From a virus: DNA of 64,000 nt. The stretch covers positions 62,001-126,000 of IMG/VR virus record IMGVR_UViG_3300007352_000013; one strand, 5' to 3'. Position numbers and translations under genes: made by a program. Below are positions 32,909 to 41,901 of the stretch, piece by piece; the first letter of the stretch is position 1; every line of letters begins with the position of its first letter. The notes beneath the pieces are model-generated. The model made no database searches. It was given only the letters and a program-made list of their open reading frames with translations, and was not told the DNA's origin.

Positions 32909-34647
32909 AATTTGCTAATTGTGACTGTATCGTTGAACCGGGAAAATTTGATGTAAATAAAATTCCAACAAATTGCCCAGCTACTTTTGCGCTCATTTCT
33001 TCTGGTTTTACAACTGGAATTTTTCAACTCGAAAGTAGATTGGGAATGGATTGGGCTAAGAAGGTACAGCCACAGAATATAGAAGAGATTGCAGCTTTAT
33101 CTGCATTATTAAGGCCCGGCGCTTTAGAGAGTGGACAATCCGAGGAATATGTAGATATAAAATTTGGTAGAAAACAACCTTCGTATTTACATCCGGCATT
33201 AAAAGATATTTTGTCAAGTACATATAATTCTATGATTTATCAAGAACAGGCATTGGCCATAGCGAAAGAAATAGCCGGATTTACTATGGAAGAAGCAGAT
33301 AATTTAAGAAAAGCTGTTGGAAAAAAGATTCCAGAATTGATGGCTTCTTTAAAACAAAAATTCATAGACGGAGCATTAAATAATAAGGTAACTAAAAATG
33401 TTGCAGAACAAATATTCGATTGGATTGAGAAAAGTCAGCGATATTCGTTTAATAAATCTCATGCAATTGCTTATGGAATATTAAGTTATAATACGGCTTG
33501 GATGAAATGTCATTTCCCATTAGAATTTTTTACAAGCTATTTAACGTATTCGGATTATAAAGCTGATACGATGGATGAAATTTATAGATTGGTTCAGGAT
33601 GCTCGTTTATTTGGAATAGAAGTTTTGCAACCGGATATAAAAGAATGTAATGTAAAATTTAAGATGACAGATGATAAAATAAAATTTGGATTATCTAATA
33701 TAAAGGGGGTTGGTCCATCTGCAATAGAAAAAATTATAAAGAACGGAAAAGAATCATTATCAACTTGGCAAGGATTTTTAAAATCTTTACCAGCATTACA
33801 TAGAAATGTTGGAATAGCACTTATAAAATCTGGATCTTGTGATTGTTATAATAAATCAAGATCACAAATGATCAAAGAACTAGAATGTATATTTGGCACT
33901 CAGATTAAAGATGAAAATGGCAAAACAAAAGAAATCAGAGGTTTAACAGAAAGAGAAAGAAAATGGTTTTTTCATAAACTTGGTGATGAAAAGTCTGTTA
34001 TAGATGTATTAAATGAAATGACAAATAAAGTAAATGAGATGTCAACTAGATCATTAGGCGGAATGAATAAGGGTGAAATAATAGATTTCACGAAAGAATA
34101 TACCGGATTAAAAGACGAAGATTTAATTGGAAAGACAAAATTCGATGTTATAAATATACTTAAAAAATATGGATACGAAACAAATAGAGATAATAAACCT
34201 CTTTCAAATATAAAAAGAATATCTATTATAAAAGAAAAAATAAAAGAACTACAAGAAATATCAGAAGATACTAATTTGGGAAAAGCTACTGCTGAAAAAT
34301 ACTTTTTAGGAATCTCTTTATCATGCTCGCCAGCAGATGACGCAGATGACGAATGTGCAACTCATACATGTCTAGATTTGGCAAAAGCTTTAAATGGAGA
34401 AAATTTTTCAATTTGTGCTGTAATAGATAATGTAAAACATACCAAAACTAAAAGAGGTAAAAATATTGGGGCGGCAATGTGTTTCTTAACCATTTCTGAT
34501 TCTACCTACAGTATAGATCATGCGGTGGTTTTTCCCGATTCATATGAAAAATTAAGCAAATACTGTAAAGATGGTATGATTTGTTTGCTACAGGGTTATA
34601 AAAAGAATGGATCTATAATTATTGAAAATATAAGAAAATTAATTTAA
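32890..34647 (+). CDS. dnaE: DNA polymerase III alpha (family C), C-terminal part of a split gene
   Basis: The 585 residues continue DnaE from where the 16878-19196 part stops. GIFQLESR (43-50), ALLRPGALESG, MIYQEQALAIA, EADNLRKAVGKK and RYSFNKSHAIAYGILSY (185-201) are the fingers and thumb-side motifs. The helix-hairpin-helix region has FGLSNIKGVGPSAIEKI, and an OB fold lies at the end (CAVIDNVKHTKTKRGK...GYKKNGSIIIENI). About 40 N-terminal residues before FQLESR fill most of the loop missing from the first part. It carries no catalytic Asp, so it is useless without the first part. SSB follows after 45 bases. Confidence 0.92.
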   Translation: MEKTKIKFANCDCIVEPGKFDVNKIPTNCPATFALISSGFTTGIFQLESRLGMDWAKKVQPQNIEEIAALSALLRPGALESGQSEEYVDIKFGRKQPSYLHPALKDILSSTYNSMIYQEQALAIAKEIAGFTMEEADNLRKAVGKKIPELMASLKQKFIDGALNNKVTKNVAEQIFDWIEKSQRYSFNKSHAIAYGILSYNTAWMKCHFPLEFFTSYLTYSDYKADTMDEIYRLVQDARLFGIEVLQPDIKECNVKFKMTDDKIKFGLSNIKGVGPSAIEKIIKNGKESLSTWQGFLKSLPALHRNVGIALIKSGSCDCYNKSRSQMIKELECIFGTQIKDENGKTKEIRGLTERERKWFFHKLGDEKSVIDVLNEMTNKVNEMSTRSLGGMNKGEIIDFTKEYTGLKDEDLIGKTKFDVINILKKYGYETNRDNKPLSNIKRISIIKEKIKELQEISEDTNLGKATAEKYFLGISLSCSPADDADDECATHTCLDLAKALNGENFSICAVIDNVKHTKTKRGKNIGAAMCFLTISDSTYSIDHAVVFPDSYEKLSKYCKDGMICLLQGYKKNGSIIIENIRKLI

Positions 34648-34655
34648 TAATTTGT

Positions 34656-34661
34656 TATAAT
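34656..34661 (+). promoter_or_regulatory. Possible -10 element upstream of ssb
   Basis: TATAAT lies 31 bases before the ssb start, in the 45-base gap after the polymerase C-part, with a GTTATAAT context. A -35 box is not evident. In such A+T-rich DNA this could be chance, but it is one of the few intergenic gaps on this strand. Confidence 0.35.
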
Positions 34662-34692
34662 AGTTGTTAACTAATTTTAAAGGAGAATAATT

Positions 34693-35163
34693 GTGGAATT
34701 GAAAGTGTACGGCGTAGGAAATGTAACAGTAGATCCAGAAGTTCGTCAAGTTGGAGCCAATAAAACATCGGTATGTTCTGCCAATCTAGCTTTTAATAGA
34801 CGATTTAAGAGTGGAGATGATTGGAAAGATGAAGTTTGTTTCATTCAGGCAAAACTATGGGGTGGGCAGGCAGATAGATTTGCAGAAAAATGCAAGAAGG
34901 GTACTCCGGTTTTGATTGAAGGATATTTAGTACAAGAATCTTGGACAGATAAAAAGGATGTTAAACATAACACGTTAGTTGTTAGAGTAACTAATTTTAC
35001 TGTATGTGAAAAAAATAATATTGATAAACCATCGGCAAAGCCAGTAGTAAAAACAACTCCTGCTAAATCTGAAGTTCCACAAAATACAAAAACTAAACCG
35101 GCAGCACAACCAAGTAAGCCAAAACCAAAGCCCGTAGAAGAAAGCGACGATATTCCATTTTAG
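34693..35163 (+). CDS. ssb: Single-stranded DNA-binding protein
   Basis: The 156-residue protein starts with GTG, 7 bases after AGGAGAA. Residues 1-105 form the SSB OB fold (VYGVGNVTVDPEVR, CSANLAFNRRF, KLWGGQADRFAEKCKKG, VLIEGYLVQESW). A Lys/Pro-rich disordered linker follows, and the acidic tip is DDIPF, the tail by which bacterial SSB recruits partner proteins. It coats single-stranded DNA at the phage fork and lies beside the second part of the polymerase, as expected for a replication unit. Confidence 0.92.
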   Translation: MELKVYGVGNVTVDPEVRQVGANKTSVCSANLAFNRRFKSGDDWKDEVCFIQAKLWGGQADRFAEKCKKGTPVLIEGYLVQESWTDKKDVKHNTLVVRVTNFTVCEKNNIDKPSAKPVVKTTPAKSEVPQNTKTKPAAQPSKPKPKPVEESDDIPF

Positions 35164-35171
35164 AAAATATA

Positions 35172-36878
35172 ATGAATAAGAAAAAACGTATACTATTTGT
35201 CGGCGAGGCTAGTTATCTCGGCACTGGTTTTAGTACATACTGGAATGAAGTGCTTAAAAGATTGCATGAAATGGATCTATTCGATATAGCCGAATTGGGA
35301 TCTTATTCAGAAGATGGAGATCCAAGAATAAAATATGTACCTTGGAAATTCTATCCAGTTATGCCAAATAGAAACGATCAAGCAGGACAACACATATATA
35401 AATCTGATGTCTTGAATCAATTTGGAAAATGGAGATTCGAAAATGTATGTCTGGATTTTAAACCAGATATAGTTTGCGATATACGTGATCAATGGATGAC
35501 AAGCTGGATATTACAATCACCATATAGAAATAATTTTAAATTTTATCATCTTTTAACTATAGACGGCATTCCACAAAGAATACAATGGTTAGACGATTAT
35601 AGAAGAAATGATGGTTGTTTAACATATTCACAGTGGGCTATGGATGTTATGAAAAAAGATGGTATAGAAGGAACTAATTTGATAACAGTAGCCTCTCCGG
35701 GAGCGGACATAGATACATTTTGTCCGCCTCCGGACAAAGGACAACACAAAGCTAAAATGGGCATTGATCCAAATTCTATTATAGTTGGTATGGTTTCAAG
35801 AAATCAAAAAAGAAAATTATTCTACGATCTTATAGAAGCATTTTCACAATGGATATATAAAGCAAAAACAAAAGGACATTTTGATTCTATAAAGAAAACA
35901 TTCTTGTGGCTACACACAAGTTATCCAGATGTTGGATTTGATATAGGAAGGGCAATATCTGAATTCAAGGTCGGAAATAAAGTTATAATGACATATATGT
36001 GCAATAGTTGTGGTGCTGTATATCCATCATTTTTCTCGGGAGAATTGTCTATATGTAGAAAATGCAAACAAAAAACAGCACATGCACCAAATGCCAATTC
36101 TAATGTTCCAAGAGAAGTTCTTGCTAATATAATGAAATGCTTTGATCTTGGAGTTCAGTACACAATTAGTGAAGGCTGGTCAATGACAGTGACAGAGCAA
36201 AATGCATGCGGGGTTCCTGTTATGGCAACTGATTATTCCGCAATAAAAGATCATCTTAAAAATCCTGCAAATATATCAATTAATGTTGGTAAATATTTTT
36301 ATGAATCAATAATGGAAACCGAACAAAGAAGGGCTTTGCCAGATAATAATGATTTTATAAATAAATTGGATAATTTTATTAAATTAAATGATGAAAAAAG
36401 AAAAGAATTATCTAAAAAGGCTAGACAATATATAATTGAGGATACTGATGTTTATGGACAAAAAGAAAAATTACCAAGATATAGTTGGGATAGAACAGCA
36501 GCAATATGGAAAAATGTTTTAAATGAATGTGAAATATTTGATGAAAATACAACATGGTTTAATCAACAACCAAAGTTAATAGAAAATAGTAAAAAAATAA
36601 TACCAGAAAATTTAGATAATTTAGAATTTGTAAATTGGATTATAGAAAATATATATAATAAACCAGAATTGATTAATGGCTGGATGGCTATGGAATGGAC
36701 AAAGGCTTTAAATGTAGGATACAAATTTGATGGATTACAACAAATAAAAGTAGATAGAAATATGGTTATAAAATATTTTACAAAATTGGTAGAAATTTAC
36801 AATAAAGCAGAGATAAAAAGAGCATTGTTTCTCCAGAGACAGTCTAAGCCAGATTCTTTGGAAATAGGCGTATTTTAA
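35172..36878 (+). CDS. GT-B glycosyltransferase with inserted zinc ribbon
   Basis: This 568-residue protein has an N-terminal RILFVGEASYLGTGFSTYW segment and a group 1 (GT4-like) C-terminal half: VGMVSRNQKRKLFYDLIEAF and LGVQYTISEGWSMTVTEQNACGVPVMATD, where the SEG...E motif binds the nucleotide sugar. Between these lies a zinc ribbon with Cys277, Cys280, Cys295 and Cys298, unusual in a sugar transferase. The last 100 residues add a helical domain. It begins the second group of sugar genes, right after ssb, and shares a base with the next gene. Confidence 0.75.
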   Translation: MNKKKRILFVGEASYLGTGFSTYWNEVLKRLHEMDLFDIAELGSYSEDGDPRIKYVPWKFYPVMPNRNDQAGQHIYKSDVLNQFGKWRFENVCLDFKPDIVCDIRDQWMTSWILQSPYRNNFKFYHLLTIDGIPQRIQWLDDYRRNDGCLTYSQWAMDVMKKDGIEGTNLITVASPGADIDTFCPPPDKGQHKAKMGIDPNSIIVGMVSRNQKRKLFYDLIEAFSQWIYKAKTKGHFDSIKKTFLWLHTSYPDVGFDIGRAISEFKVGNKVIMTYMCNSCGAVYPSFFSGELSICRKCKQKTAHAPNANSNVPREVLANIMKCFDLGVQYTISEGWSMTVTEQNACGVPVMATDYSAIKDHLKNPANISINVGKYFYESIMETEQRRALPDNNDFINKLDNFIKLNDEKRKELSKKARQYIIEDTDVYGQKEKLPRYSWDRTAAIWKNVLNECEIFDENTTWFNQQPKLIENSKKIIPENLDNLEFVNWIIENIYNKPELINGWMAMEWTKALNVGYKFDGLQQIKVDRNMVIKYFTKLVEIYNKAEIKRALFLQRQSKPDSLEIGVF

Positions 36879-38053
36879 TGAATAAATTAATTTATATATC
36901 TCCCTATAAAGATGGTACAGGATATTCTCACGCAGCAATAGATAATATTTTGTGTTTAGATTCAATAGGCATTAATATTGTATGCAGACCAATAAGAATG
37001 TCTGAACCAAAATTTAGAGAAACATCAATAATAAAACATCTGGAAAAAAAAGATTTAAAAAATATAAGTCATTTGATACAACTCAATCTTCCACATACTT
37101 TTGAAAGAAAGAATGGTATTAAAAATATAGGATCATTTTATTGGGAAACTACAAATTTCAATAGTTCTTCATGGGCAAAGTCATGTAATTTTATGGATGA
37201 AATATGGGTGCCTAATATACAACAAAAACAGGCATGTATAAACAGTGGTGTAGAAGTTCCTTTAAAAATAATAAATCATCCATACAATACAAAAAAAAAT
37301 AATGAATCACCTAAAAAATTAGAAATACCAATCCTTAAAAATAAATGTGTATTCTATTTTATAGGAGAAATGATTAAAAGAAAAAATTTAGCAGCCTTAA
37401 TAAGAGGGTATTATTCTGCTTTTTATAATAATGAAAATGTCGCATTGGTTATAAAAACAAATGCTCCAAATAGTAATCAGCAACAAACAATGTCTTTGAT
37501 GCACAAATTCATTGAAGACATAAAATTGTCAATGCATATACATAAAAATAATGAAAATTATCCTAAGATATTGGTAATTTCCGATACGTTAAAAGAAGAG
37601 CAAATTGCTCAATTGCATGCTTCGTGTGATATATTTGTTTCTCCTTCTCATGGTGAAGCTATCTGTTTACCAGCTATGGACGCAATGTATTATGGAAATC
37701 CACTAATAGTTAGTAATTGGGGAAACTTCCCAGAACTATGTTATGGTCAAGCGCACAAATATTGGGAACCAACTAAAGATCAATTTAAATATCCGGGTGA
37801 AATTGATTGTGGATGGTTAATAAATGGTGGACTTACATATTGTTTTGGGATGATAAATGGATTCTACGATCTTTATACAGGTCTAGAAAAATGGTTTGAA
37901 ATAGATTTATGCGATTTTGTACACAAATTACAATCGGCATATAATGAATGGTCCAATGGTTCTATTACTAAAAGAAAAGAATCTGCAAGACAAAGAATAG
38001 AATCGTTTTCTTATGATGTTATAGGTGAACAAATTAAAAGGGCTTTGGAGTAA
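36878..38053 (+). CDS. GT-B glycosyltransferase (group 1-like)
   Basis: The 391-residue protein shows IGSFYWETTNF, FYFIGEMIKRKNLAALIRGYYSAF (equivalent to the R/K donor-binding motif) and ASCDIFVSPSHGEAICLPAMDAMYYGNPLIVSNWG, which contains the acidic E..E-type motif typical of GT4 enzymes. It transfers a sugar from a nucleotide donor to an unknown acceptor. It lies in a run of three glycosyltransferases whose ends share single bases (TAATG), so they are translationally coupled. Confidence 0.78.
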   Translation: MNKLIYISPYKDGTGYSHAAIDNILCLDSIGINIVCRPIRMSEPKFRETSIIKHLEKKDLKNISHLIQLNLPHTFERKNGIKNIGSFYWETTNFNSSSWAKSCNFMDEIWVPNIQQKQACINSGVEVPLKIINHPYNTKKNNESPKKLEIPILKNKCVFYFIGEMIKRKNLAALIRGYYSAFYNNENVALVIKTNAPNSNQQQTMSLMHKFIEDIKLSMHIHKNNENYPKILVISDTLKEEQIAQLHASCDIFVSPSHGEAICLPAMDAMYYGNPLIVSNWGNFPELCYGQAHKYWEPTKDQFKYPGEIDCGWLINGGLTYCFGMINGFYDLYTGLEKWFEIDLCDFVHKLQSAYNEWSNGSITKRKESARQRIESFSYDVIGEQIKRALE

Positions 38054-39054
38054 TGGGAACTATATTGGGATCAACATTAAGGGGTATAAATAGACCCGAA
38101 AATGATAAACTTAATATTTTAATGCTAAATACTTGTGAAAAATTTCAAAGCTGTTTAGCTAAAACTGGTCATAATTTTTATTTAGTTAAATCTAATGGAT
38201 ATAAACCTTGGAATACTAATATAAGAAATATACCGACGAATTATGTAGAAGTAACAGTAGAAGAACTTAATTTTATAGATATAGATATAGTTTTATGTCA
38301 AGATAGAGTTAAACATTATGGATTTCTTGCTAATTTAGCTATAAGATTATCATGTCCTATAATTGTTGTTGATTATGATTTACCAATTCCGGAATATAAT
38401 CAATTTCAAATTCAAACTATGGCCGATATACCATCTAATTGTAATATTGTTTCATCAAAATTCGTAGCAGAAAGATGGGGATTAGATGTTAATGATACTG
38501 AAGTAATACCAAAATCAATTGATACCGAATTATTTAATGGATGGGTTGGTGGAGATAATAAGATATTAAGCGTAGTAGATTTTTATGGTAATAGAAAAAA
38601 TATAACCGGATTTGATCTTTGGGAAAAGATAAACAAACAATTCAAAACTAATCCTGTTGGAAATTCTCCGGGATTTTCCAATCAAACAAAGAACCAAAAT
38701 GACTTAATAGACGTATATAATAAGGCTGCTGTTTTTTTAAATACGTCCAATTGGCTTTCAACGCCGTATGAAATATTAGAAGCCATGTCATGTGGATGTC
38801 CAGTTGTTACAACAAAAACAACTGATATAGTAAATTTGATAGTTAATGGTGAAAATGGATTTATAACTAATAATTATAACGAAATGGTAGAATATATAAA
38901 TTCTTTACTAAAAGATAATAAACTATCACAAAAAATAGGTAATGCAGGAAGGGAAACGATTTTAAGTAAATATAATATAGACGATTTTGTTGAAAAATGG
39001 AATAAAGTTTTCTATTCAGTTATAGATAATGTTTGTGTTTTATTTGGTGATTAA
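38053..39054 (+). CDS. GT-B glycosyltransferase (group 1-like)
   Basis: This 333-residue protein has SVVDFYGNRKNITGFDLW as the donor-site segment and AAVFLNTSNWLSTPYEILEAMSCGCPVVTTKTTDIVNLIVNGENGF, which is the classical GT4 C-terminal motif (PYEILEAMSCG). The N-terminal half lacks recognisable acceptor motifs. It is coupled by TAATG to both neighbours. The function is presumably addition of a sugar in the same glycan as the two preceding enzymes. Confidence 0.78.
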   Translation: MGTILGSTLRGINRPENDKLNILMLNTCEKFQSCLAKTGHNFYLVKSNGYKPWNTNIRNIPTNYVEVTVEELNFIDIDIVLCQDRVKHYGFLANLAIRLSCPIIVVDYDLPIPEYNQFQIQTMADIPSNCNIVSSKFVAERWGLDVNDTEVIPKSIDTELFNGWVGGDNKILSVVDFYGNRKNITGFDLWEKINKQFKTNPVGNSPGFSNQTKNQNDLIDVYNKAAVFLNTSNWLSTPYEILEAMSCGCPVVTTKTTDIVNLIVNGENGFITNNYNEMVEYINSLLKDNKLSQKIGNAGRETILSKYNIDDFVEKWNKVFYSVIDNVCVLFGD

Positions 39055-39791
39055 TGATTGCTAGCCCATGTAATAAGTGCTGTTTTTTTAAAGATAATAA
39101 ATGTTTACAAAATAAATTTTTTGTAACAAATAAAAACTGTTCGTTCGCACCTGGATTTTGTCAATTTTACAGATCATATAAATGGTCAGAAAATAAAGAT
39201 AAAAATCAATTAATCCAATTAGTACATGACGAGTTAGATTTTCGTTATGATATAATAGTTATGTACACGGAGAATAATAGTGAATTGCTAGATATAAGAA
39301 TAAATGAAATAATAGAAAATGAAAAGAATAGATGCAATAAAATAATAATTTGTGATGTTAGAAAACTTAAAACAGAACAAGAAAAAACAGATATAATAGA
39401 ATGGTTTAGAAAGAGATTAAAATCAGACCAAAAAATACCAATAATTCTTCATGTAGTTTTGAATTCTGAAGAAAAAATGAGTGAAACAATAAAAAATATC
39501 AATAATCAAATCACTCAAAAATATTTTTGCGTTGTTCCTTATTATGCATCTATGAAAAATAATATCTCTTTAGATATTTCAAAAGACAAAAATTGTAGAT
39601 ACGTATTCTGGTCGTTTATTCGAAAGATTGGATCTTCATTTATGATTCCATATAGTTCAATTTATGGTATATATATAAATGATGCATATAAAAAAATGAT
39701 TACTAATAGCAAGACTTTTCATGAAAATTTAAGAGAAGAAGAAGTATCTACTGGAATACTTTTATCTAAACAATTGGAATTTTATATATAA
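39054..39791 (+). CDS. Hypothetical protein with N-terminal Cys cluster, 245 aa
   Basis: The first 40 residues contain six Cys (CNKCCFF, DNKCLQN, NKNCSFAPGFC), suggesting a metal site. The remainder reads as an alpha/beta domain with IIVMYTENN and IPIILHVVLN strands, in the style of a GT-A or Rossmann protein, but I see no catalytic motif. It is coupled to the glycosyltransferases upstream and may assist them. Confidence 0.55.
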   Translation: MIASPCNKCCFFKDNKCLQNKFFVTNKNCSFAPGFCQFYRSYKWSENKDKNQLIQLVHDELDFRYDIIVMYTENNSELLDIRINEIIENEKNRCNKIIICDVRKLKTEQEKTDIIEWFRKRLKSDQKIPIILHVVLNSEEKMSETIKNINNQITQKYFCVVPYYASMKNNISLDISKDKNCRYVFWSFIRKIGSSFMIPYSSIYGIYINDAYKKMITNSKTFHENLREEEVSTGILLSKQLEFYI

Positions 39792-40336
39792 TGTCTAAAA
39801 AGATAAAAAACTCACAACATAAGCAGGCTTTAAAAAGAAAGGGTAATGCAGAATTAACGCTTAGTTTGATAGATATGAGTTTGGATAGTAAATTATTATC
39901 TATAATTATAATACTTAAAGATCTTAAGGAAAATAAGATAAATTTACAATGCTTTAATCAAATAAATAAAATATCAAAAGAATTTGTTGGTATTGATTTC
40001 GGAATAATTTCTCATGAAATTAATAATTCACCAATTATAACATGTCCGATATTGAATCTGCCAATGATAAAACAGTTAACACATCCGATTATAAGCACTA
40101 ATATTTCAACAACAACAACCGCGTTATTAAGTAAATCTGATAAAATATATTATTATATATTTGACGATGAATTCATACCAGCAAAAATAAAAAATAATAA
40201 AAGAATAAAATATGTTGCATGTAATAATGAAATATTTGATAAAATAAATAAAGATAAAGAAATAGAAAATTCGCAAATGATAGAAGATTTTAATATGATA
40301 GAATTTATTAAACTTATAAATAAGGATTTAAAATGA
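39791..40336 (+). CDS. Hypothetical protein, 181 aa
   Basis: This Lys/Ile/Asn-rich alpha/beta protein is coupled to its neighbour by TAATG. The start is basic (KKIKNSQHKQALKRKGN), and the pattern of hydrophobic strands (SIIIILKDL, IGIDFGIIS, ITCPILNLPMI) hints at a Rossmann-like fold. No motif allows assignment. It ends in an ATGA overlap with the next gene. Confidence 0.5.
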   Translation: MSKKIKNSQHKQALKRKGNAELTLSLIDMSLDSKLLSIIIILKDLKENKINLQCFNQINKISKEFVGIDFGIISHEINNSPIITCPILNLPMIKQLTHPIISTNISTTTTALLSKSDKIYYYIFDDEFIPAKIKNNKRIKYVACNNEIFDKINKDKEIENSQMIEDFNMIEFIKLINKDLK

Positions 40337-41160
40337 AGAAAAAAGAAATATTAGATCAATTAATAACAAAGGGATTCAAATCGGAAGAATTAGAAAATCT
40401 TAGTCTTAAAGAATTGAAAGCTATGCTAGACCAAGAAATTGTCGGTGATCAATCTTTGTGTTCAATAAGAGAAGTTTCGCCAGAAGAAAATGGTTTACCA
40501 TTACCAGAAGCGGTTTTCGATCTTATTACAGATAAGAATGTCGAAGATTGTAAGCCTATGGAAAAGCCACTTATTAATGACAAAGAATGGACACAATACG
40601 TTATGTCTTTGTTTGACGACGATGAACTTGAGGGTGATAGTCCAAGACTAGAAGGTTTGCGGCGTGTTACCGGTCAACTTTTGGGGCAGATACTCGAAGA
40701 AGGTTGCGAATTGGTTATGTCACCAAATCAAGACAATGGGTTCAGAGCATGCGCTAAAGCTTGGATAGTAATAAATAATGGATTTGGGCAATCTGTGAGA
40801 TTCGAAGCCTTGGCCGATGCATGTCCAGAAAATTGCACCGGAGAATTTGTAATATATCCTACCGCAATAGCAGACACAAGAGCTAAGGCCAGATGTTATA
40901 GAAACGCATTAAGACTTAAGAGAGTATTAGCAGCAGAAGAAAAATGTGGAGACATTTCTATATCAATTACAAATCCAGACAATATTCACGCAGGGCAAAT
41001 TTCTGCCATAACATTGTTATCTGGAAGACACAATATAGATCCGATTAAACTTGCTAACGAATTATTTCCTGGCAAAGATATAAAATCTATTAAAGTATTG
41101 AATTTTAATGAGGCACAATCTGTTTTGAGAAAGTTAAATGAATTGAGAGCTAATAAATAA
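40333..41160 (+). CDS. Conserved phage protein, possible single-strand annealing type
   Basis: The 275-residue protein has an N-terminal SAP-like helix pair (LDQLITKGFKSEELENLSLKEL). A central domain contains ADACPENCTGEFVIYPTAIADTRAKARCYRNALRLKRVLAAEE, and the C-terminal part is ISAITLLSGRHNID...SVLRKLNEL. The AIADTRA...RNALRL segment and the small C-terminal domain recall Rad52/Erf-type annealing proteins, in which a similar helix shapes the DNA-binding ring. This is a resemblance of layout, not proof. It is the last gene of the + arm and meets the opposite arm 4 bases later. Confidence 0.5.
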   Translation: MKKKEILDQLITKGFKSEELENLSLKELKAMLDQEIVGDQSLCSIREVSPEENGLPLPEAVFDLITDKNVEDCKPMEKPLINDKEWTQYVMSLFDDDELEGDSPRLEGLRRVTGQLLGQILEEGCELVMSPNQDNGFRACAKAWIVINNGFGQSVRFEALADACPENCTGEFVIYPTAIADTRAKARCYRNALRLKRVLAAEEKCGDISISITNPDNIHAGQISAITLLSGRHNIDPIKLANELFPGKDIKSIKVLNFNEAQSVLRKLNELRANK

Positions 41161-41173
41161 AGAATTATTTATT
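41152..41173. terminator. A/T-only hairpin at the convergent gene ends
   Basis: AATAAATAA at 41152-41160 and TTATTTATT at 41165-41173 form a perfect 9-bp inverted repeat with a 4-base loop, spanning the stop codons of the two converging arms. With no G-C pairs it would be weak, so its use as a bidirectional terminator is uncertain. Confidence 0.3.
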
Positions 41174-41446
41174 TCTATTTGATTCTTCTATTCTTAGAAC
41201 TATAGCACGTAACACTTCCACCTGTATTTTTAGTTCTGATACGGACGATATTAAAGATTGGTTTATGTCATATAGTTTTCCGTCTATTATTGATTGAATT
41301 TTTGCTATATTATTTGTATTTTCATTTATTCTTTGCTCTGTATTCGCCTTGCTAAAACCCAAAGCATAAACTGTGCTGGCCATACCTATTACAACTCCTA
41401 AAAATGGCCCAATAATATTTGTTAAAAAATCAGAATTTAATTTCAC
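41165..41446 (-). CDS. Small membrane protein with coiled coil, 93 aa
   Basis: It starts with GTG at 41446 after a GGGGAG box. Residues 8-32 form one transmembrane helix (IIGPFLGVVIGMASTVYAL), followed by a long amphipathic region with regular Asn/Ile/Leu spacing, likely a coiled coil. Size and layout would suit a holin-like or lysis accessory protein, but a single helix and no lysin nearby leave this open. It is the last gene of the - arm. Confidence 0.55.
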   Translation of the reverse strand: MKLNSDFLTNIIGPFLGVVIGMASTVYALGFSKANTEQRINENTNNIAKIQSIIDGKLYDINQSLISSVSELKIQVEVLRAIVLRIEESNRNK

Positions 41447-41449
41447 AAA

Positions 41450-41785
41450 CTAACTCCCCAATATAACTTCGTATAATTTATTTTCCCAATCGTCATTTCT
41501 TGTAAGAACAAGGTATTTCATTTTATGTTTTTCATAAAATTGAACTTTTTTAGAAGCACGTTTATCAGCAGAACAAGACGACATTGATCTTACCTGCATA
41601 AGACCATCCCATTCTAACCACAAATCATAGTCTGGCAAATAGAAATCACATTTTTGTTTTGATGGTTTTGGGAGTTGTTTATGTGGTTCAAAATTAATAG
41701 AACGAGTAAATAACCAATCTGCTATAGTAGCTTCTTGGGCCGAGTCATATTCTATACCGTCTAATCCAAATTTCTTTTTGTACAT
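41450..41785 (-). CDS. PD-(D/E)XK endonuclease-like protein, 111 aa
   Basis: The start at ATG 41785 follows an AGGAAA box; a longer opening of 8 residues lacks one. The sequence DSAQEATIADWL, then KCDFYLPDYDLWLEWDGL (Asp47, Glu58), and YLVLTRND at the end fits small Vsr/DUF559-type or Holliday-junction-type nucleases. It may act in DNA repair or packaging-related processing. A GTGTATAAA element at 41802-41810 lies 17 bases upstream, so the gene and its downstream neighbour form their own unit. Confidence 0.6.
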   Translation of the reverse strand: MYKKKFGLDGIEYDSAQEATIADWLFTRSINFEPHKQLPKPSKQKCDFYLPDYDLWLEWDGLMQVRSMSSCSADKRASKKVQFYEKHKMKYLVLTRNDDWENKLYEVILGS

Positions 41786-41801
41786 AATATTTCCTAATCT
41801 T

Positions 41802-41810
41802 TTATACACT
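41802..41810 (-). promoter_or_regulatory. Shared-motif promoter (AGTGTATAA)
   Basis: The - strand reads AGTGTATAAAAG, about 17 bases before the start of the nuclease at 41785. It matches the GTGTATAA(A/T) motif found before four other right-arm units. A -35 box is not clear. Confidence 0.5.
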
Positions 41811-41837
41811 AAAATGAACTGAAATTAATGTTAACAA

Positions 41838-41867
41838 ATAAAAAAGGCCCGGAGATTAATCGGGCCT
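41838..41867 (-). terminator. Rho-independent terminator, bidirectional
   Basis: A 7-bp G+C-rich stem (AGGCCCG at 41845-41851, CGGGCCT at 41861-41867) with a 9-base loop is followed on the - strand by TTTTTTATTT and on the + strand by a T-rich stretch. It lies 35 bases after the stop of the structural gene 41902-42528 and would end the tail transcript. It could also stop + transcripts that read through from the left arm. Confidence 0.8.
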
Positions 41868-41901
41868 AATTTTATTTTATTTTATTTTATTTATTAATCG
41901 T

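Noticed and set aside
16878-34647. Split intein joining the two polymerase parts
   Set aside because: Neither edge carries intein blocks: the first part ends in LINGVTNG with no Cys/Ser-led intein start, and the second begins MEKTKIKF with no HN-Cys end. The break is also not at the well-known DnaE split-intein site, which here lies intact inside the second part (RYSFNKSHA).
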